From NCBI GenBank assembly GCA_027946365.1, contig JAPEUQ010000001.1:2542001-2606000 (forward strand): 64,000 bases of DNA, written 5' to 3'. The stretch's first letter is position 1. Every line of letters starts with the position of its first letter. The position numbers and the translations under genes were made by a program. The DNA is from Kalmusia sp. IMI 367209. Lineage: Eukaryota; Ascomycota; Dothideomycetes; Pleosporales; Didymosphaeriaceae. Below the pieces are notes generated by a model. That model was not told where the DNA came from. It did no database searches and saw only the letters and a list, made by a program, of their open reading frames with translations. Of this stretch, positions 33,055 to 44,107 are shown piece by piece.

Positions 33055-35193
33055 ATGAGGGCTTCCATTGCTCTCTTAATTTCTGGCCTTGCCGCCCAGC
33101 AGGTTGCCGCCCACTGGGACCGTCAAGCCTCCAACTACAACACCCCCCAATACAACAACAACGAGTGTTCCGACAAGCAGAAGGGTGGGTACAACTGGGG
33201 AGACCTCAACGACGGCGACAAGCCCGGCAACTACGACGACTTCAACTTCGGAGACGGCTGGTCTTGCTCGACCAAGTTCAACAAGCGTGACCACCTTTCC
33301 AAGCGTACCTTTGGTCCCAAGGCTCTTACCAACACGTGCGGCAAGGACAAGCCGGCAACCTTCAGCTGCGACAAGAAGAAGGAGGGCTTCTCCGTGACCC
33401 ACATCGACGTCTCCGTTGACCACGATGCTGATCTCGACTTCCACTACAAGATGAAGGACGGCTCCACTTGCAAACAGCGAGCTTCCTGCAAGAAGGATGG
33501 TACCACTGTTCAGAACACCCAGTGTGGTGGTGCTCAGTCCGTCGAAGTTTACCTAGGCCACAGCAGCGAGGGCCGTGAGGACTGCCAGATTGGCTTCCAC
33601 GAGATTGGCTTCGACTGCAACCCTGGCGAGCAGTACACCCCTCCTCCGCCTTACACTCCCGCCCCTCCCCGGAGACCTCCTCCGCCCCTCCGCCACCAGA
33701 GTCTACTCCTCCTCCACCTGAGACTACCCCCGCCACCAGAGACCTCGGACTCCCCACCTCCTCCAGCTGAGTCGACGAGCGAGAGCGTCAGGACCCCTAT
33801 CTGTGGAGGAGGCTATGGCGCTTCTTGCGGTAACTCGACTGCTCCTCCCCCGCCTCCAGCTGAGTCCACGCCTCCTCCTTCTGAGTCTACCCCGCCGCCA
33901 TCTGGTGAGTGCGGTGGTTACGGACAGCCTGCGTGCGAGACTACTACGCCTCCTCCTGCCGAGTCAACCCCTGCCGAGTCTACTCCTGCTGAGTCTACCC
34001 CCGCTGAGTCCACTCCTGCTGAGTCCACTCCTCCGCCATCCGAGTCTACTCCTCCTGCTGAGTGCGGTGGTTACGGTCAGCCTGAGTGCGGAACCTCGAC
34101 TCCTCCAGCCGAGTCTACTCCCGCTGAATCTACTCCCGCTGAGTCTACCCCCGCTGAGTCCACTCCTGCTGAGTCCACTCCTCCGCCATCCGAGTCTACA
34201 CCCCCTGCCGAATGTGGCGGTTATGGCCAGCCAGCTTGCGAGACTTCTACACCAGTAGAGTCTACTCCCGCAGAGTCTACTCCTGCCGAGTCTACTCCTC
34301 CGCCAGCCGAGTCAACGCCTCCTCCTGCCGAGTGTGGCGGTTATGGCCAGCCAGCTTGCGAGACTTCTACACCAGTCGAGTCGACGCCTGCCGAGTCTAC
34401 GCCTGCTGATTCGACCACTACTCCTCCTCCAGCAGAGACCACGCCTCCTACCTACAACAACGGAACCACTCCTGCCCCTCCGCAGTCGTCTAGCCCGTCT
34501 ACTTACACTCCTCCGCCGGGCGGCTACACTCCGCCAGACTGCTTGCCCAAGTGCCTGAACACCTGGCTCAAGCTCAAGACCGAGTGCAAGGACAACACAG
34601 ACTCTGCCTGCTACTGCAAGGTCCCTGACCTCACTGACAATGTCATTGACTGTGTCAAGGCTTACGGAACTGAGGAGGAAGTCCAGCAAGCTCTCTCGTA
34701 CTTTGTCGGTATCTGTGCGCCTCAGGTTCCGGAGAACCCAGGTATCATCAGCAAGTGCACTGATGTGCCGCTCGCGCCCCCTACGCCTGCTCCTGAGACT
34801 CCCGTCACTCCCGGCCCTGGCGCGCCTGCGCCAACTCCTGCACCGGCCTCGCCTACAGACATTCCTTACACCACTGTCACCTTTGGTGGCTCTTCGTACA
34901 CGGTACCCCAGGTTGGCTTCACCACCGAGGCTCCTGATGCTCCAGGTGCCAACCCAACTGAGCCTATTGCTCTCTACCCTGCGCCTACGCCTGCCCCTGC
35001 GCCGGCTAACCCGACGGCTCCTTACCCGATCGCGTCGGGGGCCTCTGGCTTCACGTCTGTTGCATACCCCACTGGCACTGGTGCTGTCCCCTCGCAGCCT
35101 GGTCAGTTCACCGGCGCTGCTTCTTCCCTTAATGTCAAGGCCAAGGGTGTTGGTGTCGTCTTCGGTGCCGTACTCGCTTTCTTTGCTCTGTAA
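33055..35193 (+). CDS. GPI-anchored CFEM cell-wall protein with Pro/Ser/Thr/Glu repeats
   Basis: Single exon of 712 aa. A signal peptide MRASIALLISGLAAQQVAA is followed by a Cys-containing globular N-domain (to about residue 190). A long low-complexity region is built of PAEST and PPPSEST units with CGGYGQP modules. Then comes a CFEM-like domain near residues 498-570 with eight Cys (CLPKC, TEC, CYC, DCV, GIC, SKC). A Pro-rich stretch and a hydrophobic tail (KAKGVGVVFGAVLAFFAL) indicate a GPI anchor. CFEM proteins sit on the fungal surface; some bind haem or act at the host interface. Residues about 206-228 (RRPPPPLRHQSLLLLHLRL) look out of frame: the next frame there reads Pro/Glu/Thr/Ser-rich like the flanks, pointing to two compensating single-base indels at C runs near 33666-33670 and 33737-33741. 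Confidence 0.9.
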   Translation: MRASIALLISGLAAQQVAAHWDRQASNYNTPQYNNNECSDKQKGGYNWGDLNDGDKPGNYDDFNFGDGWSCSTKFNKRDHLSKRTFGPKALTNTCGKDKPATFSCDKKKEGFSVTHIDVSVDHDADLDFHYKMKDGSTCKQRASCKKDGTTVQNTQCGGAQSVEVYLGHSSEGREDCQIGFHEIGFDCNPGEQYTPPPPYTPAPPRRPPPPLRHQSLLLLHLRLPPPPETSDSPPPPAESTSESVRTPICGGGYGASCGNSTAPPPPPAESTPPPSESTPPPSGECGGYGQPACETTTPPPAESTPAESTPAESTPAESTPAESTPPPSESTPPAECGGYGQPECGTSTPPAESTPAESTPAESTPAESTPAESTPPPSESTPPAECGGYGQPACETSTPVESTPAESTPAESTPPPAESTPPPAECGGYGQPACETSTPVESTPAESTPADSTTTPPPAETTPPTYNNGTTPAPPQSSSPSTYTPPPGGYTPPDCLPKCLNTWLKLKTECKDNTDSACYCKVPDLTDNVIDCVKAYGTEEEVQQALSYFVGICAPQVPENPGIISKCTDVPLAPPTPAPETPVTPGPGAPAPTPAPASPTDIPYTTVTFGGSSYTVPQVGFTTEAPDAPGANPTEPIALYPAPTPAPAPANPTAPYPIASGASGFTSVAYPTGTGAVPSQPGQFTGAASSLNVKAKGVGVVFGAVLAFFAL
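33880..34430 (+). repeat. Coding tandem-repeat block: PAEST units and four CGGYGQP modules
   Basis: Degenerate 15-nt units encoding PAEST occur in runs of two to five. They are separated by modules encoding AECGGYGQPxC at about 33907, 34061, 34210 and 34330. Long stretches are nearly identical in DNA between modules, for example the third and fourth, so copy number is probably variable between strains. Confidence 0.85.
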
Positions 35194-35654
35194 ATGTAGC
35201 CCACAGCTTGGGCGATAATGTGCATGTGAACGCTAGTAATGGTTGTGCATAGTTTCCTTCTGTCTTTGTTTGCATTGTTCGAGGCGCATCTTGGGAAAAT
35301 ATGTGTAGTCTTTTCCCTTGTTGGTCGGGTGGATGAGCGGATCGTCCCAACCCAACTCTATTGGTAATGCTTATTTTCCATATCTCTTTATGTTACATAC
35401 ATAGACAGAAAATCCAACTCGTAACTCTTCCACCGCTTTCCTGCATAATGTTGATGTTCAAGGCCTTGTGACTAACACTTGCCCAAGTCAAGTGACCGCT
35501 GTGGGGGTAAGGAGTCGCTTGCAGTCTATCGTGATTGGCCGAAAGTGTCGGCGGCAGATCTACGTCACTGAGGCGCGCGACAACGTACACCCTGGTTCTG
35601 TGCTTGCTGCTTGCTGATCCTCTGCCCACGAATGCGACACGGCGGCAAACAACC
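35194..35654. other. Intergenic region before NCA2
   Basis: The 3' UTR of the wall-protein gene and the promoter/leader of NCA2. Nothing else recognised. Confidence 0.55.
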
Positions 35655-37804
35655 ATGAGTCTCGTGGTCGAGTAGGTTGCGCGACGCTGCCTGAGCATCC
35701 TCAAGCTAACAACGCACACAGTCAGATCCGCCGCATCGACAGTCAGCTCGATCGGCTGCAGCTGTCGACTGCTAACAACGAGGGCGCGTTCGCAATAGCC
35801 GCCGAGGACATCCACGACCCGCAGAGAGTTGCGCGAATCGAGCAATTGCAAGGACTCATCAAGAGCTTGTCGACGACGAATTCCTCCAAGCATTCGCTTG
35901 TCCCTGCGAGCAGGATCAGGTCGGTACTTCGGGAAGCGGACATTTCATCGCGGTGTGCGACCTGCACGCATCTATTCGAGCAAGACGATTCGGGCGGTCG
36001 ACATGGGCACGGTTCTGACCCGCATGAAGCCTCGTACGAACACGAATTAGAGTGGCTGCTGCTCAGCAAAGCTACCGCGCAAGCCTACGGCTCCGTCCTC
36101 TCTACTATCCTCGAACAGACGATTCCTCTTGAGGACGATATATGGTACTGGGATGACATACTCTCCACTTACCGCTTCGCCGGCCTCTATTCTATCCAGA
36201 CCTCTCCGCTCCGGCTGTTCGCTTGGTCCAAGGACGTGTATCGTGATGTCACAGACAAGGGTGGGCGACTGGCAGCGGACGGTTGGAGGGAATTTTACAC
36301 GCTCGTAAGGGATACCATCAAGGACAGAAATCTCAAAGAGATACAACGCAGGGTCGTCAGTCCCCTGGGCGTGGTTCGGGATGAGGCCAGGAAAAAACGG
36401 GCGGCGTTGAGAAGTATCAGGATGGTGAATGCCAATGCACTAGGCATCTTGTTGGGTGAGGGGTTGAGTAACGAGAGGTAAGGCATCGACATCAAATGCA
36501 AATAAGTAGTGCTGACTGCTTTAGTATACACGACGAAGGCTTCCAATCGCCGGGTCAGTTTGGAACCTCTGACAAACGGCACCGGTGGAAAAGCACAGTA
36601 GCAAAGAGCATTGCACTTATGGATGCCGTCATACAAAATGTCAACGACGCTGACCTATCTGTCGATAAGTTCGACAACTCTGTCGCGGCCACGACCCAGG
36701 ACGACCAATACTACGAACTGCACGAGCCCTCGGGTGAACGCACCGCAACGTCTCTGAGGCCTGCTGATGTCGTCGCAAGATTGGACAAATTACTTGCCAA
36801 CGCTCTACCCGAATATACATCCAACTTCCAAGCCGCCGTACGTGAACACGGGCGACCATCTCCTCTCATTCGTTACTGGCTACCATTATCAATAGCGCTT
36901 GTCTCGTCTGCCACAATATTGCGCATCTTCGTCAATCGTAAGGAAGAAATACTTCAATGGGTACGCGAATTTGGCCAAACTGTTATCGACTTCTGGGCGA
37001 ATTGGGTTGTTGAGCCCACTAAGAAAGTCATCGGCACAATCCGACACAACGAGGACAGCGAAGTCTCTATTCTCAGCAAACGGAGCCTAGAATCTGATAG
37101 AGCTAGTCTCGAGCGTATGGTTGTAGATTTCGCCGTACAGAACCCCGAAGGCCCTGCGCTGAATGAAACGCAAATTGCCGACATTCGTGCCAAAGTTCGC
37201 GAAGGAGATCTCACGCCAGTGCTACGAGCTTACGAAAGGGACATTCAAAACCCTGTGAAGGGAGCTATCATGGGGAATTTGGCCAGTGCGCTATTGATTC
37301 AGGTACAAAAGACAAAGGTGGACGTCGAGGTGGCCATGAGCGGCATTGATTCAATCCTAAAGAGTCAAGAGCTGCTTTTCGGGTAAGTAAGTTGCGCATC
37401 ACGAGGAATAGCGACTAAGATTATTTAGATTTATCGGCTTGACGCCGGGCGTGCTCGTGACTTTCGGCGTGTGCAGGTGGCTGAAAGGCGCGTTTAGTAG
37501 TCGCAGGGGCGTTCAACAATGGGCTCGACAAGGGCAACTCTTGCTCATCCTGAGGAACATTGATCGCATCCTTGTGGGTGCCACAGCTACTGAGTTTGGC
37601 GAGATCTCATATAAAGACCACGGGCTGCTGCTTTGCGAGGTGCATCTGTTGAGACAAGAAGCCAGTGGGGTGCTTCCCCGGCGCATATTCCACGAATTTC
37701 TAGTAGAGATCGACGAGTTGGTAGATGTTCGATCAGGCTTGGAGCGACAGCAGAAGGTTGTTGAGCGGATAAGGTGGGCGTACTCGAAGTGGTTTACGTC
37801 GTGA
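35655..37804 (+). CDS. NCA2: Nca2-like mitochondrial protein (nuclear control of ATP synthase)
   Basis: Exons 35655-35671, 35722-36477, 36525-37382 and 37429-37804 give 668 aa. Exon 1 is only 17 nt; it joins MSLVVD to QIRRIDSQLDRLQL, the family start. Introns are 46-50 nt with ctaac, ctgac or gactaag branch sites. Family features are the central LIRYWLPLSIALVSSATIL membrane segment, EPTKKVIGTIRHNE, and the C-terminal block with FIGLTPGVLVTFGVCRWL, LLLILRNIDRILVGAT and GLLLCEVHLLR. In yeast Nca2 is a mitochondrial membrane protein that influences expression of the ATP6/ATP8 mRNA. The role in filamentous fungi is inferred from the family. Confidence 0.92.
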
Positions 37805-38282
37805 CGGTCAGACGTGTATACATATTACTAGGCGCACATGCATATGACATGGACGGGGGCACAGAAAATATATGGTAATCTCCAATGAAGCACCGGGTCC
37901 CTCGGTGGGTCGTGCCATGTGAAATGTGTGGCGTCGGTCGGGGCAGGGGCCGTGGCGGTGACGACAATCACACATGGTGCTTGCGCTTGGCACTGACTAC
38001 TTCGGCTCGACGCCAGCGTAGGTACCTGACTACCTTCACCCCGTCTACCCCTCGCCGCACCCACTTGTCCACCGCCTAGGCTCTCCGCGGGCTGCTGACG
38101 ACACGCGCCTCGCGCCTCGTACCCCGATCTCACAATCTCACCGTGCACCAGCCTGTCGCCCACAAGTACACGACACAGCCCGTCTCAACTCCGAAGCCTA
38201 GACGGCGGGTGCAACGCCGAAGAAGCCTACTTGTACGCACGACGCGCGCGGCCGAGCCGACACACAGCCGATATACAGCATA
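37805..38282. other. Promoter/leader of the Rab GTPase gene
   Basis: 478 nt, pyrimidine-rich on the plus strand toward the start codon. Nothing else recognised. Confidence 0.55.
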
Positions 38283-39213
38283 ATGGCGGGCACACGCAAC
38301 TACGACTTCCTGGTAAGGGCTCCTCTGCGCATCTCGCCACGCTCATCGTGTCTTCTTCTCTAGCCCTCTGTACTGACCTATCCCCCCGCCCAGATCAAAC
38401 TGCTCCTAATCGGTGACTCTGGCGTGGGCAAGTCCTGCTGCCTTCTGCGATTCAGCGAGGATTCCTTCACGCCGTCCTTCATCACCACAATCGGCATCGA
38501 CTTTAAGATTCGGACCATCGAGCTCGATGGCAAGCGCGTGAAGCTACAAATATGGGATACTGCGGGCCAGGAGCGCTTTCGCACCATTACTACGGCCTAT
38601 TACAGAGGTGCCATGGGCATCTTGCTGGTCTACGACGTGACGGACGAGAGGAGTTTTAACAGTATGTCGCTCGAGAGTTCTTGCCCTTCTACGCCTCCAT
38701 TCACCGTCTGAACGGAGCATGCATGGGACACGAGCAGGGCGCTCTGGGGATGTTTTCAAGCACTAACATATCACCATAGACATCCGCACATGGTTCTCTA
38801 ACGTCGAACAACACGCCACCGAAGGTGTCAACAAGATCCTTATCGGGAATAAATGCGACTGGGAAGAGAAGCGCGCCGTTTCCACAGAGCGTGGCCAGGC
38901 CCTCGCGGACGAACTAGGCATACCCTTCCTTGAGGTATCAGCAAAGAGCAATATCAATGTCGACCAGGCATTCTACAGCTTGGCCGCAGACATCAAGAAG
39001 AGGTTGATCGACAGCGCACGGACAGAGACGAGCACAAGCAAAGTGGATGTAGGCGGTGACACAGGCGGTTCAGGGGGGCGGTATGGGTGGCAAATGCTGC
39101 TAAGGACTGGGCTACACCGGTTCATTGCCCTTGGATGGACCGAATGCGTTTTGTCCGCGTTTGATTGTGCTCCGATGGCACGAAGTTGCTCTCATACGAA
39201 TACATTTCCTTGA
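38283..39213 (+). CDS. SEC4: Rab GTPase Sec4/Rab8 type, C-terminus frameshifted by a G6 run
   Basis: Exons 38283-38312, 38394-38661 and 38780 onward. The small GTPase motifs are intact: P-loop [14 protein letters not shown], switch [15 protein letters not shown] (Rab8/Sec4 effector sequence), [28 protein letters not shown] and SAKSNINVD. As given, the frame runs to 39213 with an unrelated tail ([10 protein letters not shown]). With one G fewer in the G6 run near 39073-39078, the frame ends at 39103 as GGGMGGKCC, the double-cysteine geranylgeranylation signal every Sec4 needs. Sec4 drives exocytic vesicle docking through the exocyst at the hyphal tip. I take the run as a sequence error. Confidence 0.93.
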
Positions 39214-40158
39214 GCGCGGACGCGTGCTAGCAGCCTCGAGACGTAGACATTTTCCTAATTCCCTCCCCTTTTACCTTTTCTTGGATGGACATTTTTAGTC
39301 TTGTGTCTACTGGAGTTTGGGGGCTTTGGCGGGGTTGTCGGTATGTTGGTTTATACTATACTACCTTTTTTGTTAATGGCATCTTGTACATTCACTCTCA
39401 TCCACCCTTAGTTGCTATTGATACCATCGAATTCTAAGCAACGGATAACGCAACTATACTGCCTCTGCAATCAATACTGACCAAGAGGACAGCGACTGAT
39501 GACGATGTTACTTCATGATGTTATCATTGCAAGTCCACGGAAACGTGAGACATTTGACTGAGCAATTGCGTGGCAGTTTCCTACCATGTGCAAAACTGGA
39601 ACACATGCCGAGCATGTCCGCGATACGGGTTAGAGAACTCAATTGCCGAGACTCGGAATAAGGGGCCTCAGTTCCTGGGAGAGGGAAAAACTGCCTCCTT
39701 TGAGAGAAGTCGAACCGCTTGCGGCATTGCGCCACTAGCACCGCAGGAACAGAGACAGGTCTTGCGTATGGAACGTACGGAGCGGTAGGGCACGGTCAGG
39801 GATCATTTTGACTTAGATCTGGGCCTAGATTTGGGGGAGACGATGCTGACGGCAATAAAGCAGGATATAAGGCAAAGTTGAGGGTTTGGTGGGCCATTCG
39901 GATGGGCGCTTCTGTTGAAGCAGTCGTGAAGCGAAGGGAAGGAAGGTACAAGGTTTGTTAAGTCCTTAGATCTGCGACTCGCAGAGGGATCTTTGATTGA
40001 GTCTTTAATCGAATCGTCATTCGACTTTCTGAGTCGAATCTTCAATCTAAGGAGCGAACTCAAAACTCCAATATCCAATCTGATCATATTACCCAACATG
40101 ACGTCCCTTGCAACCCAAATATCTTTTCTTTTCCTGATTACAGTGAACTAGATGTGAT
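39214..40158. other. Convergent region, no gene
   Basis: Between the Rab gene and the 3' end of the minus-strand transporter. A tRNA-like A/B-box pattern near 39709-39747 was examined and rejected. An imperfect inverted repeat built on GATTGA/TCAATC lies near 39993-40046. Confidence 0.55.
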
Positions 40159-42141
40159 TTACAAGCTAGCCTTGCCTCTACTCTCGAATGGTAGAATAAG
40201 CACCAATAGGCCCGAAGCAATGAATAGCGCGCCGCTAACATACACCGGCGCGCTCGTCTCTAGATTCGCAAACATAGCCACGATGGGCGCCATGATACCG
40301 AATACACGGTTCGCAGAAGCAGTGATGGCATTGCCGGTTCCGCGATCTTTGGTCGGAAAGATCTCGGGGGTGTACGAGTAGAGCACTGCATACATGATGT
40401 TGGACATGAAGTTGTAGGCGCAGTTCCTGTCCGTCAATCAGCATGCACGATAGAATACAGAGTAAAAGAGACTTGCCAGCCAAGCAGCGCATCGGAATTC
40501 AGCGCCGTAGTCGAGCAGAAAAGAAACACTCCCGTGAGCACGGTGGAGACTGCTAGCGTGCCTTTACGACCTATACGCGGCCTCTCCACTAGGTAGCCGC
40601 CTAGCAGGCATCCAGGTACTCCGAGTACGGCGATGATGAGACCTACAATTCGGAAGGACAACGTCAGTATAATCCATAGAAGGGGGGATAGGTACAAGGG
40701 TGTCTCAGTCGGCTGCCTTTGTCTATTGTCCGAACGATTCGATTATTCGTGACATATCTGCTCGAGAAACACTCGCTCTGTACTTCGGCATAACTTACTA
40801 TTGCGGTAGGTCAGGTATCTGGACCCGTCGCCGAAGTCTGCACCGCGAGTTGCCTGGATGAACGGCAAAAAAGCATTGTACAACGGGAAGCCCAGACCGA
40901 TGAACGCCCAGACAAAGGTGATGAGTGTTGTGCTGTATGCCAACTTCTTCGTCGCGAATAGCGCTTTGACGTGGGTCAGGTTGATTTTCTCCAAGTTCCT
41001 CTTTACGGCTGCTGCGGCGTGAGATTGTTGTTGGACTGCGGAGCCAGATCCTAGGCTATTGCAGGCTTCTAGCTCCTCGACCGTAAGTGTGGACGTTGTG
41101 CCGTTCCGGCGTGCGACTTCGTGGACAACCTTGACCGCTTCTGCTTCGAGTCCCTTCCCCATCAAAAACTTCGGGCTCTCGTAGATCGTGAAGAAGACGA
41201 ACCGCGTGATGAACATCATCATCGCCACCCCACCTAAGACGATCATGAAGTACCTCCACCCCATGTTCTGTCCCTTAGTGCACGTCTCGTCCGTCTCCTG
41301 ACACGTTAAGTTTCCTATTAACGGCCATGCTACCAATGTTGCGAAGACCTGAGCCAGCGCCCAATCAATACTCAAAACTGTCAACAGCCACTGATGACTG
41401 CCTGGAAGGAATTCAAGGAATATGGCCGAGTCGACAGGCAAGTTTCCACCCACGCCAATGCTCCAAAAACAAGCGAAGACTCCGATGGCAGCAAAGTTAG
41501 GAGACCCCGCAGCAATGAGGCCGAAGACACCTGTGATACCAATGGTAAGGTTGAATGCCCATCTTCGTCCAAAGATATCGCATCCGAACCCCCAGAAGAT
41601 TGCACCAACGAGGAGGCCAATGTTTTGCGCAAGGGTGAGGTAAGGTGCGCGCTGAGGATGGAATTCGAGGCGCACTGGCGGAAGGATGAGGGAGGTGGCT
41701 ATGGGCCAGAGATTATCGGAGGCCCAGCCGAAGCCAATGACTATGAAGAGCTGGAGATTACGTCAGTTTATCTACACTTGAGAGGAAGCTTCGAAGGGCA
41801 TTTCATCAAGGTAGTTTGTTTGAATGGATGGGATAAAAAGGTGTAAACAAGTAGCAATTGAGGACAGAAAGAGCTTTCGAGGGTGATAGCTTGCTATTCA
41901 AGCTGGGCTGCGATTCTTGGTTGTTCGATAGCATGTCGGAATGAGCTAGATTTCTTACCTGCCATTGATACCTCCCCATACCAATATCTTGAATCGCTTT
42001 GTTCAACACTCGAGCCTTGGCTTCATACACTGGATCAACTGCACCATCCCCTAGCACAGCATCAGGAGCATCCTGCAACACACCCACTACCTGTTCCCCT
42101 TCACCACCTTTGTGATCGTCATCTGTAGCCTTGGCACTCAT
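40159..42141 (-). CDS. MFS transporter, SV2/sugar-porter-like
   Basis: Exons 42141-41959, 41750-40799, 40642-40477 and 40426-40159 give 522 aa. The N-terminus before TM1 ends in DIGMGRYQWQLFIVIGFGWA and SDNLWPIA, as in fungal SV2-like metabolite transporters. The family loop DIFGRRWAF lies between TM2 and TM3. GNLPVDSAIFLEFLPGSHQW and the late YSYTPEIFPTKDRGTGNAI are also typical. Intron 3 (40476-40427, 50 nt) starts GCAAGT, the consensus GC donor, and splits TGG of ALLGWNCAYNF; a GT donor leaves the frame wrong. Introns 1 and 2 (208 and 156 nt) are longer than average but the joins are family-consistent. Substrate unknown. Confidence 0.9.
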
Positions 42142-42887
42142 ACTGACAGGCCCACTCTTTAGTATCTCTTGAAATGATATAGAAGTTGCCCGTCGATTGT
42201 GATAGGGCTGTGGGGTCGATGGCAAGAGTAGTACTCTAGCTGGGCGCGCGGCAGCTAAAGAAGGGTTGCAGGGTTTTTATGTGAGTGATGGTAGAAAGCC
42301 ACTGCATGGAAGATGATTGGAGCTGCCTGCTTTAGCTTAGTGTGGGGAAACCCCGAGGCGACTGGTGACCCTGGCGGCGCCCTCGCAATGTCGCAATCGG
42401 ATTCCGATGTGTCGTTATCTGCATTATACGAAGGGTAATAGCTATGTTCAGACCGCTCCCAGCACCTTGTTCGCTTTCATCTTACATCTTTTTTTTAACT
42501 GGGAGGAGCACCGAGCGGACAAGATATCATTTTCGGTCAATGGAATAGTTGCTACTTTAATTGGATAGAGGGCTGTGCCATTCGGAATGAAAATGTGAAG
42601 AATACCATCCAAGCAGTTAGACGCAGGCCTAGAAAGTGGTGATCGACGGGAAAGACGGGATCGTCAGCGCTAAACTTACTCTTGCCCAGAAAGAACTAGG
42701 GCTGGATGTTCGCGTCCCTACGACATCGTCATTTGGACATCTACATTGATTTGGACGTCAAGATAAATGTAGCAAAAGTGGTTCTCTTGAAGTTTTAAAG
42801 CTATGCTTTATAGTACACGGCCATGCATCAGCTTTGTTAAGCTGTAAAACACAGCACCACGATGAGTCCTCCCCAAATGCCGATGCC
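42142..42887. other. Intergenic region, transporter promoter / RPT6 3' side
   Basis: No gene recognised. Confidence 0.55.
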
Positions 42888-44107
42888 TTATTTCCAGAGC
42901 TTGCTTAAGCTAGTCGCCTTGTCGTCGTGCTTGTTCAACACCTTTGCGGTCGCGAGGTCAAAGTCCTCCTGCGTCACATGTACTCTCCTTTCCCTCAACG
43001 CATACATACCAGCCTCAGTACACACACCCTTGAGCTCAGCTCCCGAGCAACCGTTCATCTTCTCTGCGATCTTAGTCAGGTTGATACCACGCGTCAGGTT
43101 CATGCTTCTGGAGTGGATACGCAGGATATCTGCACGAGCTTCGACGGATGGAGGCGGGAATTCGATCTTTCGGTCAATTCGGCCGGGTCGCAAAAGGGCG
43201 GGGTCGAGAATATCGAGCCGGTTAGTCGCCATAATAATCTTAATGTTTTTTGTAGGCTCGAAGCCGTCCAGTTGGTTGAGCAACTCTAACATAGTTCGCT
43301 GTACTTCCGAATCACCACCAGAGCTACCCTCTACTCGGCTGGAGCCGATACTGTCGATTTCGTCCATGAAGATAATGCTGGGTGCATGTTCACGGGCCAT
43401 GACGAACAATTCTCGAACCATCCTGCTGCCTTCACCGATGTACTTTTGCACTAACTCGCTGCCAGAGACTCGAATGAATTTGCAGTCGGCGTGATGCGCC
43501 ACGGCACGAGCGAGCAGCGTCTTCCCGGTTCCTGGCGGTCCATAGAGCAACACACCCTTCGGCTGCGCAATACCGAGCGATTCGAAGAGCTCGGGATGTT
43601 GTAGACCAAGCTCGATGACCTCCTTGATTTCCTTGATCTGCTGGTCCAAACCTCCGATCATGTCATAGGTGCTGTCGGGAACCTTCTCTACCATCATCAA
43701 AGAGACTAGCGGGTCGACGGACGAGGGAAGCATCTTTTCTAGCTTGTACGAGTCGCTAAGCAAGGTGACGCGTTTTCCGACGGTGAGTTTGCTGATGTCA
43801 ACGTTGTCGGATATGTCAACGACTGCAGTGCGTCAGTGCTACCTGATCCCTGGAATTGCAGCCGGGACTTACCGTATTTGCCTTCGGGATGCACCTTGAC
43901 GAGCACTTTCTTGGTGCCCATGACCTTCACGACTTCGCCGACGTACGAGCCCGGCTGTTGCAGAAGGCCGAGCTCTTCTCGCAGTAACCGTACCCTCGAG
44001 TTGTAGTCATTGCGCTGAGCTTCTAGACGTCGCAAGACAGCTTGTCCTTGTATTATCTCCAGCTTCATCGACTCGATCTTGTTGTGGTAGAAAGTATCGA
44101 GCGCCAT
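42888..44107 (-). CDS. RPT6: 26S proteasome regulatory subunit 8 (Rpt6/S8 AAA ATPase)
   Basis: Exons 44107-43873 and 43822-42888 (50-nt intron, cactgac branch) give 389 aa, the normal length. The N-terminal coiled coil ([20 protein letters not shown]) is followed by the OB-domain region. The AAA module has Walker [21 protein letters not shown], Walker [15 protein letters not shown], sensor-1 [20 protein letters not shown] and the [20 protein letters not shown] helix. It unfolds ubiquitylated substrates and gates the 20S core as part of the 19S base. The C-terminus LSKLWK matches the family. Confidence 0.97.

Noticed and set aside
33803..34258. Long Leu/Ser-rich overlapping frame within the wall-protein gene
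   Set aside because: Frame shadow of the repetitive PAEST coding sequence.
39709..39747. tRNA-like pattern on the minus strand (tagtggcgcaatg followed by ggttcgac)
   Set aside because: The A- and B-box-like stretches are too close together, the anticodon stem does not pair and no acceptor stem closes the fold.
41394..41846. 150-codon plus-strand frame antisense to the SV2-like transporter
   Set aside because: Mirrors coding constraint of the minus strand; no domain and no promoter context.
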